Notes under the pieces: model-generated
Told to the model about the DNA's origin: nothing
Databases searched by the model: none
What the model saw: only the letters and a program-made list of their open reading frames with translations
Part shown: in pieces, positions 1-5,069 of the stretch
Numbering within the stretch: the stretch's first letter is position 1
How the letters are laid out: every line of letters begins with the position of its first letter
Made by a program: the position numbers and the translations under genes
Source: an uncultured Oscillospiraceae bacterium
Lineage (GTDB): Bacteria > Bacillota_A > Clostridia > Oscillospirales > Oscillospiraceae
Length of the DNA stretch: 6,300 bases
Assembly: GCA_944386965.1 (NCBI GenBank)
Contig: CALXDE010000081.1
Location: forward strand, 1 to 6,300
Direction: 5' to 3'

Positions 1-390
1 CGGACCATCACCGTGGACTGCGACGTGCTCCAGGGGGACGGCGGCACCCGGACGGCCTCGGTCACCGGGGGATTTATCGCCCTGGCCATCGCCTGCAAGA
101 AGCTGGTGGAGAGCGGGGCGGTGGAGAGGAACCCCATCCGCCGCTATGTGGCCGCCGTGTCGGCGGGCATCGTGGGGGATGAACCGATGCTGGACCTGTG
201 CTACGAGGAGGACAGCCACGCCATGGTGGACCTCAACTGCGTCATGAACGACGCCGGGGAGATCATCGAGCTCCAGGGCACCGGCGAGGGCCGGGGCTTC
301 ACCGTGGCCGAGCAGCAGACCCTGGTGGCCCTGTGCGAGAAGGGCGTCCGGGAGCTGCTGGCAAAACAGAGAGAGATTTTGGAGGGATGA
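1..390 (+). CDS. rph: Ribonuclease PH, C-terminal part (5' end outside window)
   Basis: RNase PH is a phosphorolytic 3'-to-5' exoribonuclease that trims the 3' ends of tRNA precursors and other RNAs, using phosphate and releasing nucleoside diphosphates; it acts as a cytoplasmic ring-shaped hexamer. The frame is open from the first base and ends at TGA 388-390, giving 129 visible residues, about half of the usual protein of roughly 240-250. The family signature DCDVLQGDGGTRTAS (visible residues 6-20) belongs to the phosphate-binding and catalytic region, followed by the typical ISxGxVxGxPxLDL-like stretch (here VSAGIVGDEPMLDLCYEED), the VMN segment and an EIIELQGTGEG stretch. The second Ala of the usual QADGG is Gly here, a mild change. 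The GTG at 13 is internal and not a start. The gene lies directly upstream of rdgB, a pairing common in Firmicutes. Identification is firm; only the N-terminal half is unseen. Confidence 0.96.
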   Translation, partial: RTITVDCDVLQGDGGTRTASVTGGFIALAIACKKLVESGAVERNPIRRYVAAVSAGIVGDEPMLDLCYEEDSHAMVDLNCVMNDAGEIIELQGTGEGRGFTVAEQQTLVALCEKGVRELLAKQREILEG

Positions 391-393
391 GGC

Positions 394-990
394 ATGAAAT
401 TCGTACTGGCGTCCCAGAATCAGCATAAGCTCAAGGAGATGCAGGACATCCTCTCCGCCCAGGGGGTGGAGGTTGTCCTGGAGAGCGACATCGGCCTGCG
501 TGTAGAGGTGGAGGAGACGGGGAGCACCTTCGCGGAAAACGCCCTACTGAAGGCCAGGGCGGTGATGGAGCGGAGCGGGCTTCCGGCCATTGCCGACGAC
601 TCCGGCGTCTGTGTAGACGCCCTGAACGGCGCTCCCGGCGTCTACTCCGCCCGCTATGGCGGGCCGGAGCTGGACGACGTGCAGCGCTACCAGCTGCTGC
701 TCCAGGCCCTCCGGGGCCAGACCAACCGCTCTGCCCACTTTACCAGCCACATCACCTGCTGCTTCCCCAATGGGGACGTGATCGACGCCGAGGGCGTCTG
801 CCCGGGCACCATCGCCTTTGCCCCCCAGGGCAGCGGCGGCTTTGGCTACGATCCTGTGTTTTTCCTGCCGCCGCTGCGCAAGACCTACGCCCAGCTGACG
901 CCGGAGGAAAAGGCGGCGGTATCCCACCGCGGGAAGGCGCTGGCGGTGTTTGAGGAGAAATTGAAGGCATATCTGGCCGATAAGAAGTAG
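394..990 (+). CDS. rdgB: XTP/dITP pyrophosphatase (RdgB/HAM1 family)
   Basis: This enzyme hydrolyses non-canonical purine triphosphates (XTP, dITP, ITP) to the monophosphate and pyrophosphate, keeping deaminated bases out of DNA and RNA. The 198-residue length is normal for the family. Motifs in order: the nucleotide-binding ASQNQHKLKEM (6-16), GSTFAENALLKA (43-54), the catalytic ADDSGVCVDALNGAPGVYSARY (67-88, acidic pair D68/D69), GGFGYDPVFF (148-157) and SHRGKAL (177-183). The ATG at 394 has a strong GGAGGG ribosome site at 381-386, inside the last codons of rph, so the two genes are probably cotranscribed and translationally coupled (stop TGA 388-390). The stop is TAG at 988-990. Oddly, the last 26 codons plus nine bases past the stop are repeated about 212 bp downstream (1121-1211), so the gene's 3' end could be original or acquired by replacement. 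The protein itself looks complete and functional. Confidence 0.97.
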   Translation: MKFVLASQNQHKLKEMQDILSAQGVEVVLESDIGLRVEVEETGSTFAENALLKARAVMERSGLPAIADDSGVCVDALNGAPGVYSARYGGPELDDVQRYQLLLQALRGQTNRSAHFTSHITCCFPNGDVIDAEGVCPGTIAFAPQGSGGFGYDPVFFLPPLRKTYAQLTPEEKAAVSHRGKALAVFEEKLKAYLADKK

Positions 991-999
991 CGCCGCCTT
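909..999 (+). repeat. Direct repeat, copy 1: 3' end of rdgB
   Basis: This 91-bp stretch matches 1121-1211 at a constant offset of 212 bp with three mismatches (969 A/G, 972 T/C, 996 C/G). It covers rdgB codons 173-198, the TAG stop and nine bases beyond. The two mismatches inside the coding part are both third-position changes that keep Ala192 and Tyr193 (GCA/GCG and TAT/TAC). The match starts and stops abruptly: 1000 is T against C at 1212, and the bases before 909 and 1121 differ. Confidence 0.97.
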
Positions 1000-1120
1000 T
1001 TCTCCCGCCGCGCAGGCGGCGTCCGAGCATTTTCCCGAAGGGAAAATCTCGCCGCAGGGCGGATTCACTCCACCCGAGGAAGATAAAAGAGGGCTCCCAC
1101 GCGCCTTTGCGGTGTGGGAC
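1000..1120. repeat. Structured non-coding spacer with several inverted repeats; candidate dispersed element or element remnant
   Basis: About 120 bp lies between the two rdgB 3'-end copies and carries no credible gene. It is rich in inverted repeats. CGCCGC (1006-1011) pairs with GCGGCG (1016-1021) over a GCAG loop. ATTTTCCC (1029-1036) pairs with GGGAAAAT (1040-1047) over a GAA loop, extended by CGAG (1024-1027) and CTCG (1048-1051) with one bulged C. GCGGC (1016-1020) can instead pair with GCCGC (1051-1055), closing a larger arm. CCGC (1052-1055) pairs with GCGG (1059-1062). TCCCACGC (1095-1102) pairs with GTGTGGGA (1112-1119), including one G-T wobble. None is followed by a T run on the plus strand, so a simple intrinsic terminator is unlikely. 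The density of stems resembles REP-like or MITE-like intergenic repeats; that class is inferred and depends on whether further copies exist in the genome. Confidence 0.5.
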
Positions 1121-1211
1121 AAAGGCGGCGGTATCCCACCGCGGGAAGGCGCTGGCGGTGTTTGAGGAGAAATTGAAGGCGTACCTGGCCGATAAGAAGT
1201 AGCGCCGGCTT
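1121..1211 (+). pseudogene. Direct repeat, copy 2: orphan fragment of the rdgB 3' end
   Basis: This copy encodes the last 26 residues of RdgB (from Lys173 of the intact gene, through the SHRGKAL motif) and the same TAG stop at 1200-1202, plus nine following bases. It has no start codon with a ribosome site in frame and lacks the catalytic DDSG region, so it cannot make an active enzyme. Its two coding differences from the intact gene are synonymous. That pattern fits a stretch that diverged under coding constraint, for example in another rdgB allele, before landing here, although two changes are too few to prove it. It may be the trace of a tandem duplication, of recombination with a related allele, or of an integrative element that targeted the 3' end of the gene. 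Confidence 0.85.
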
Positions 1212-1257
1212 CCGACCAACGATATCATTTTGCGGGCATGATGGGGAGATTTGCCGG

Positions 1258-1272
1258 CTGCCCGCGGGGCAG
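1258..1272 (+). promoter_or_regulatory. Small GC hairpin abutting the yhbY ribosome binding site
   Basis: CTGCCC (1258-1263) and GGGCAG (1267-1272) form a perfect six-base-pair stem over a GCG loop. The 3' arm ends inside the start of the ribosome site AGAAAGGA (1271-1278), which lies six bases upstream of the yhbY ATG. It could modulate translation or protect the 5' side of a processed message. No T run follows, so it is not an intrinsic terminator. The rest of 1212-1257 shows nothing I can name; I found no convincing -35/-10 pair for yhbY. Confidence 0.4.
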
Positions 1273-1284
1273 AAAGGAACCACT

Positions 1285-1605
1285 ATGGAATTGACAAGTA
1301 AACAGCGCGCCCAGCTGCGGGGCATCGCCAACAGTATGGATACCATTGTCTATATCGGGAAAGACGGGATCACGGAGAACCTGGTCAAGCAGGCGGACGA
1401 CGCGCTGGAAGCCCGGGAGATCATCAAATGCAAGGTGCAGGAGAACGCGCTGCTCACCGCCCGGGAGGCCTGCGGAGAGCTGAGCCGCCTGACCCGCAGC
1501 GAGCCGGTGCAGGTGATCGGAGCCCGGTTCGTGCTCTATCGGCAGCAGCACGACAAAAAGAAGCGGAAAATCCAGCTGCTGAAAGCGGAGAAGAAGGAGC
1601 GGTGA
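1285..1605 (+). CDS. yhbY: YhbY/YqeI family RNA-binding ribosome assembly protein (CRS1-YhbY domain)
   Basis: A 106-residue CRM (CRS1-YhbY) domain protein. In bacteria such proteins associate with pre-50S ribosomal subunits and bind RNA; the precise step is not well defined. The sequence shows the expected order: an N-terminal LTSKQRAQLRGIAN helix (3-16), the IGKDGIT turn (24-30) corresponding to the family GxxG-type RNA-binding loop, the helix with ENLVKQADDALEARE, the IIKCKV strand (46-51), and VQVIGARFVLYR (75-86), the usual closing strand. A basic tail rich in Lys and Arg (90-106) adds positive charge. Length is close to the family norm of about 95-105. ATG 1285 has AGAAAGGA at 1271-1278. 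It is the first gene after the disrupted intergenic region, followed after 40 bp by nadD, the order also seen for B. subtilis yqeI-nadD. Confidence 0.93.
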   Translation: MELTSKQRAQLRGIANSMDTIVYIGKDGITENLVKQADDALEAREIIKCKVQENALLTAREACGELSRLTRSEPVQVIGARFVLYRQQHDKKKRKIQLLKAEKKER

Positions 1606-1634
1606 GGCAAGGAGTGATGGGGAAGATGGCGGGT

Positions 1635-1648
1635 GAAGGACAGCTGTG
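1635..1648 (+). promoter_or_regulatory. Ribosome site and GTG start of nadD-yqeK
   Basis: GAAGGA (1635-1640) lies five bases upstream of GTG 1646-1648. This decides a non-ATG start: the ATGs at 1617 and 1626 are in another frame, which stops at TGA 1647-1649 and so overlaps the GTG. The protein beginning at 1646 reads MKIGIYGGSF, the normal NadD N-terminus. Confidence 0.75.
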
Positions 1649-2839
1649 AAGATCGGCATCTATGGGGGGAGCTTTAACCCCATCCATACGGGTCATGTGG
1701 CCGCGGCGCAGTTTGCCATGAAATATCTGAAGCTGGACCGGCTGTATCTGGTGCCGGTGGGCATTCCGCCCCATAAGGAGCTGGCGGAGGGAAGTCCGGC
1801 CCCCAGACACCGCCTGGCTATGGCACAGCTGGCCGGGCAGCACATCGGGGAGCGGGTGGAGGTCCTGGATCTGGAGCTCAGACGGGAGGGAAAGAGCTAT
1901 ACCAAGGATACGGTCCGGGCTATCCGCAAGCGGCATCCCAAGGACCGCCTGTATCTCCTGATGGGAACGGATATGTTCCTGACCTTTCAGGATTGGCGCC
2001 GCCCCGGAGAGATCGCGGCGCTGTGCACCCTGGCCGCCTTCCGCCGCAGCGCCGCGGACACGGCGGAGCAGTTTGAGGCACAGTGCCGCCGCCTGCGCAA
2101 GTCCTGCGGGGCGGAGGTGGTGACGGTTCCCCTGCCCCAGGCGGTGGAGATCTCCTCCACCCAGCTGCGGGAGAGATTGTCCCATGGGGAAGGGAACCAA
2201 TTCCTCCTTCCCGCCGTCTATGGTTATATCTTGATCCATCACCTCTATGGAACCCGGGCGGATCTGAAGCATCTGCCGCTGGAGCAGCTGCGCCCGGCGG
2301 CCCTGTCCCTGCTGGACCAGCGCCGGGTGCCCCATGTGCTGGGCACCGAGGAGACTGCGGCTAAGCTGGCCCGGCGCTGGGGCGCCGACGAGGAGGATGC
2401 CCGCCGGGCCGCCCTGCTCCACGACTGCACCAAGCGCCTGAACCGGAAGGAGCACTTGGCGCTGTGCCGGCAGTACGGCATCCCGGTGGACGAGCAGGAG
2501 CGGCGGCTGGGCGGGAAAATGCTCCACGCCATGACCGGCGCGGCCCTGGCCCGGGATCTGTTCGGCGTCAGCGACGAGATATATGAGGCCATCCGCTGGC
2601 ATACCACCGGCAAGCCGGGTATGACGCTGCTGGAGAAAATCATCTATATGGCCGACTATATCGAACCGACCCGGGATTTCGGGGCGCTCAGGGAGCTGCG
2701 CCCCCTGGCCTATGAGGATCTGGACCGGGCGATGCTGCGGGGACTGACCATCGCGGTGGAGGACCTGTCCCAAAAGGGGATGGCGCTCCATCCCAACAGT
2801 GTGCGTGCGAGGGATTATTTGAAAGGAAAGCTGCTATGA
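1646..2839 (+). CDS. nadD-yqeK: Fused nicotinate-nucleotide adenylyltransferase (NadD) and HD-domain YqeK-type Ap4A hydrolase
   Basis: One 397-residue reading frame joins two enzymes that are separate genes in B. subtilis. Residues 1-200 are NadD, which makes nicotinic acid adenine dinucleotide from nicotinate mononucleotide and ATP. It shows the nucleotidyltransferase motif GGSFNPIHTGH (7-17), IPPHK (40-44), MGTDMFLTFQDW (106-117) and ISSTQLR (169-175). Residues from about 205 to 397 form an HD phosphohydrolase of the YqeK family, known to split diadenosine tetraphosphate symmetrically into ADP. Candidate metal ligands are H230, H259-D260 (in RAALLHDCTK), H294, H319 and D337 (in YMADYIEP), so both halves look intact. 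The start is GTG 1646, with GAAGGA at 1635-1640; the GxFxPxHxGH motif sits at its normal distance from it, and nearby ATGs are out of frame. The stop TGA overlaps the ATG of the LCP gene (ATGA, 2836-2839). Fusion could link NAD synthesis with alarmone clearing; that is inference. Confidence 0.93.
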   Translation: MKIGIYGGSFNPIHTGHVAAAQFAMKYLKLDRLYLVPVGIPPHKELAEGSPAPRHRLAMAQLAGQHIGERVEVLDLELRREGKSYTKDTVRAIRKRHPKDRLYLLMGTDMFLTFQDWRRPGEIAALCTLAAFRRSAADTAEQFEAQCRRLRKSCGAEVVTVPLPQAVEISSTQLRERLSHGEGNQFLLPAVYGYILIHHLYGTRADLKHLPLEQLRPAALSLLDQRRVPHVLGTEETAAKLARRWGADEEDARRAALLHDCTKRLNRKEHLALCRQYGIPVDEQERRLGGKMLHAMTGAALARDLFGVSDEIYEAIRWHTTGKPGMTLLEKIIYMADYIEPTRDFGALRELRPLAYEDLDRAMLRGLTIAVEDLSQKGMALHPNSVRARDYLKGKLL

Positions 2840-4503
2840 ATCGCTATCAAGGAAAGCGGGAGGCGCCCCGCCCTGAACCTCAGCGGCCGGCCGCGGAGAA
2901 AAAGACGCCGGGGGAAGGGAAGAAACCCTCCGCCCTCAGGCGGCCGGCGAAAAAGGGCGGGGCCAGCCGGGCGCTGCTGATTGTGGGAATTGTGCTGGCG
3001 GTGCTGCTGGCGCTGTTCCTGGTGTTCCGCGCCGTGTGGAACAGCATCGTCAAGGCCCCGGACATCCCCGACCCGGGAACCTCCGCTGTGGACCCCAACG
3101 ACCCCAACCTCACGGAGGAGGAGCGTCTGGGCCTGCTGGAGGCTGGCGTCGATGTGAACGAGGAACTGCCCGAGTACATTGCCGACCAGAAGGAGGGCGT
3201 GTACACCTTCCTGCTCATCGGCCGGACAGATGAAAATAACCACGCAGATATGCTGATGCTGATTGTGTTCGACTCCAATACCGGGGAAATCGACGCCTGC
3301 AGCATCCCCCGGGATACCATGGTGAACCTTTCCACAGACGTGAAGAAGATCAACTCCACCATCTGGGGCGGGACCGGCAATGTGAAAAATTGGGTGCGCA
3401 AGACCCTGGGGGTGTACCCCAACTTCTATGTGATGGTGGACTGGCAGGCGGTGGGAGATCTGGTGGACGCCGTGGGGGGCGTCACCTTTGATGTGCCTTT
3501 CCGGATGCACTACATTGACACGTCAAAGAATGGTTTTACCATCGATTTGGAATCGGGTGAGCAGCTGCTGGACGGGGACAAGGCCATGCAGCTGATCCGC
3601 TGGCGGAAGAACAACGTCTACCAGTGGGAGATCAATGAGGCGCGCAGGGCCGGCTACGACGGCAGCGATATCAAGCGCACCCAGCTCCAGCAGCAGTTTA
3701 TCGTGGAGGCTGCCAAGCAGATTTTGCAGGTGAAAAACCTCAAGTACCTGGGCTCCATGGTGGAGGTATTCAAGGAGAACGTGGAGACGGACCTCTCCAT
3801 CGGGAATCTGGCCTGGTTTGCCCAGAAGGCCCTGGAGCTGGGCAGCGCCAACAAGGTCACCTTCCACAGCCTGCCGGCAAACTATGTGGAGTGTTACAGC
3901 CGGACCCAGCACAACTACCAGTCTTATGTGACCTACAAGCCCAATGAGCTGGTATCCATGGTGAACACCTACCTCAATCCTTATAACAGCAGCATTTCCC
4001 TGGGGAACCTGGATCTCATGTCCTTCCACAGCGACGGAACCATCAGCTCCTCCACCGGCTCCGTGGCGGATACCGCCCACAACCAGCTGATGAACGACGT
4101 GAACAGCGGTGCGGCAGAGATGGTCCGAGACGGAGGCAGCTACTATGTGGTGTACCCGGAGGATGAGGAGACGACGGACCCCAACGATCCCAACGCCTCC
4201 GGTGAGATCACCGATCCCAGCGATCCCAATGCCGGCGCCGATCCCGACCGCCCCGGCGGCGTGACGGACCCGGAGAACCCCGGCGCTACCACGGACCCGG
4301 AGAATCCGGGGGGAACAGAGACAACCGATCCCGGCGCGGGTGAACCGACCCAGCCGGAGGAAGCGGAACCCTCGGGAGAGGGGGAGAGCGGGGAGACAGT
4401 AGACCCTGCGGACCCCGGCGACCCCGGCTACGACCCCTGGCAGGACCCCAACTACAACCCTGACCCCTGGGCGGACCAGCGGGAGGAAGAGAATGCGGCC
4501 TGA
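2836..4503 (+). CDS. LytR-CpsA-Psr (LCP) family membrane protein with long acidic Asp-Pro-rich tail
   Basis: LCP proteins transfer lipid-linked glycopolymers such as teichoic acids or capsule onto peptidoglycan at the outer face of the membrane. Here a basic cytoplasmic N-terminus (1-45) precedes one membrane helix (about 46-68, rich in Leu, Val and Ala). The LCP domain follows at about 122-295: FLLIGRTD (125-132), HADMLML (136-142), SIPRDTMV (156-163), KINSTIWGG (171-179), the VMVDWQAVGDLVDAVGGVTFDVP stretch (199-221), LLDGDKAMQLIRWR (244-257) and KRTQLQQQFI (280-289). IPRD, the RxR pair and the RxxxQ element are conserved, but the usual Arg of the RSD motif is His136. A further 140 residues resemble the family's C-terminal extension. 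The last ~115 residues (441-555) are low-complexity, acidic and Asp/Pro/Gly-rich, with no LPxTG signal. ATG 2836 has GAAAGGAAAG at 2821-2830 and overlaps the nadD-yqeK stop, indicating coupling. The substrate cannot be read from the sequence. Confidence 0.9.
   Translation: MNRYQGKREAPRPEPQRPAAEKKTPGEGKKPSALRRPAKKGGASRALLIVGIVLAVLLALFLVFRAVWNSIVKAPDIPDPGTSAVDPNDPNLTEEERLGLLEAGVDVNEELPEYIADQKEGVYTFLLIGRTDENNHADMLMLIVFDSNTGEIDACSIPRDTMVNLSTDVKKINSTIWGGTGNVKNWVRKTLGVYPNFYVMVDWQAVGDLVDAVGGVTFDVPFRMHYIDTSKNGFTIDLESGEQLLDGDKAMQLIRWRKNNVYQWEINEARRAGYDGSDIKRTQLQQQFIVEAAKQILQVKNLKYLGSMVEVFKENVETDLSIGNLAWFAQKALELGSANKVTFHSLPANYVECYSRTQHNYQSYVTYKPNELVSMVNTYLNPYNSSISLGNLDLMSFHSDGTISSSTGSVADTAHNQLMNDVNSGAAEMVRDGGSYYVVYPEDEETTDPNDPNASGEITDPSDPNAGADPDRPGGVTDPENPGATTDPENPGGTETTDPGAGEPTQPEEAEPSGEGESGETVDPADPGDPGYDPWQDPNYNPDPWADQREEENAA
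4165..4483 (+). repeat. Degenerate Asp-Pro-rich coding repeats in the LCP tail
   Basis: The 3' end of the LCP gene encodes variants of TDPxxP/DPNDPN. The clearest unit is a nine-residue tandem pair, TDPENPGAT and TDPENPGGT (residues 477-494; bases 4264-4317, offset 27 bp). DPNDPN at residues 448-453 also appears in the linker after the membrane helix (residues 86-91, bases 3091-3108). Such tracts are usually flexible, wall-spanning or wall-associated, and vary in length between strains through replication slippage; that behaviour is inferred here. Confidence 0.7.
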
Positions 4504-4518
4504 GAAACGGAAAGACGG

Positions 4519-4534
4519 AAAGGAGAGCGCAATG
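4519..4534 (+). promoter_or_regulatory. Ribosome site deciding the rsfS start
   Basis: AAAGGAGA (4519-4526) precedes ATG 4532-4534 at normal spacing. It favours the 119-residue RsfS over the longer frame from 4493. Confidence 0.85.
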
Positions 4535-4891
4535 ACGCCAAAAGAGATGGCCATTACGGCAGCGAAGGCGCTGGACAGCAGAAAGGGACAGAATATCCAG
4601 GTGATCGACGTGGAGAGTCTGACCAGTTTGGCGGACTACTTTGTCATCTGCTCCGGCACCAGCAACACCCAGATCAACGCCCTGTGCGACGCGGTGGAAA
4701 AGTCGGTGAACGAGAGCGGCGAACCGACCCTCCACCGGGAGGGCTACCGGGGCGGCACGTGGGTGCTGCTGGACTTTGGCAGCGTGGTGGTCCACGTGTT
4801 CAGCAATGAGGCCCGGGAGTTCTACTCCCTGGAGCGGCTGTGGCAGGACGGGACGCCCCTGGACGTGAGCGCGTTTCTGACAGCGGAGTAA
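4532..4891 (+). CDS. rsfS: Ribosome silencing factor RsfS (YqeL/YbeB, DUF143)
   Basis: RsfS binds protein L14 of the large ribosomal subunit and blocks joining with the small subunit, lowering translation under nutrient limitation. The product is 119 residues, matching the family's compact size. Signature stretches are ADYFVICSGTSNTQINA (34-50), HREGY (68-72), WVLLDFGSVVVHVF (77-90) and EAREFYSLERLW (93-104), all highly typical. I chose ATG 4532 because AAAGGAGA (4519-4526) is ideally placed before it. The in-frame ATG at 4493 would add 13 charged residues, overlap the LCP stop by 11 bases and lacks a good ribosome site. The gene follows LCP with a 28-base gap and is the last of its unit, with an intrinsic terminator starting 16 bases after its TAA stop. 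The nadD-yqeK-rsfS order is conserved in Firmicutes. Confidence 0.95.
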   Translation: MTPKEMAITAAKALDSRKGQNIQVIDVESLTSLADYFVICSGTSNTQINALCDAVEKSVNESGEPTLHREGYRGGTWVLLDFGSVVVHVFSNEAREFYSLERLWQDGTPLDVSAFLTAE

Positions 4892-4907
4892 CGTCGGTTT
4901 TCGGCGG

Positions 4908-4933
4908 CAGGGCGGCAGAGGCCGCCCTGTTTT
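4908..4933 (+). terminator. Intrinsic terminator after rsfS
   Basis: CAGGGCGGC (4908-4916) and GCCGCCCTG (4921-4929) form a perfect nine-base-pair GC-rich stem with an AGAG loop, followed directly by TTTT (4930-4933) and a further pyrimidine-rich run. It starts 16 bases after the rsfS stop and lies upstream of the leuS promoter, so it separates the two transcription units. No matching T run is seen on the opposite strand, so it should act in the plus direction only. Confidence 0.92.
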
Positions 4934-4964
4934 CGCTTCTGCCAGCAGATTTGGATAGCCCCTC

Positions 4965-4993
4965 TTGCAAAACGGAGAGACGGCATGTATAAT
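4965..4993 (+). promoter_or_regulatory. Sigma-A-type promoter of leuS
   Basis: TTGCAA (4965-4970) and a perfect TATAAT (4988-4993) are separated by 17 bp, the optimal spacing for the housekeeping sigma factor. The surroundings are AT-rich compared with the rest of the window. Transcription should start near 5000, giving a leader of about 70 nt before leuS. Confidence 0.88.
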
Positions 4994-4999
4994 AATTGA

Positions 5000-5069
5000 G
5001 AATTTGCTTTTTTGTTTCCAGCAGAGGGCCTGATTCAAATGATAGAGTAATATAGGAAGTGTGACGGAC
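5000..5069 (+). other. Short AT-rich leader of leuS, no T-box seen
   Basis: The predicted untranslated leader contains a T-rich tract (5004-5016) and the ribosome site AGGAAG (5054-5059), ten bases before the ATG. It is far shorter than a T-box leader, and no T-box sequence (AGGGTGGNACCGCG-like) or antiterminator/terminator pair is present. The T-rich tract is not preceded by a stem, so it is not a terminator. Confidence 0.6.

Noticed and set aside
1028..1047. UUCG tetraloop hairpin on the minus strand of the 1029-1047 palindrome
   Set aside because: The bases TTCG are present, but using them as a four-base loop shifts the register and breaks the stem; the palindrome pairs best with a three-base loop.
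1024..1051. Intrinsic terminator after rdgB
   Set aside because: The stem is good, but CTCGCCGC rather than a T run follows it on the plus strand.
1617..1649. Ten-codon frame (MGKMAGEGQL) ending on the nadD start, a possible coupling leader peptide
   Set aside because: Its AAGGAG (1609-1614) sits only two bases from the ATG, the GTG of nadD has its own ribosome site, and nothing in the peptide suggests regulation.
1454..2791. Long minus-strand open frame (445 codons) opposite yhbY and nadD-yqeK
   Set aside because: It is antisense to two well-recognised genes, its translation is rich in Gln, Arg, His and Gly with no family motif, and such frames are common opposite GC-rich genes.
4493..4531. 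Extended rsfS start at ATG 4493
   Set aside because: The added 13 residues are charged and not part of the family; the strong ribosome site at 4519-4526 points to ATG 4532.
3523..4554. Minus-strand frame opposite the LCP gene (343 codons)
   Set aside because: The Val/Gly/Ile-rich translation mirrors the Asp-Pro-rich plus-strand codons and has no recognisable domain.
5004..5016. T-rich tract in the leuS leader as an attenuator terminator
   Set aside because: No GC-rich inverted repeat precedes it.
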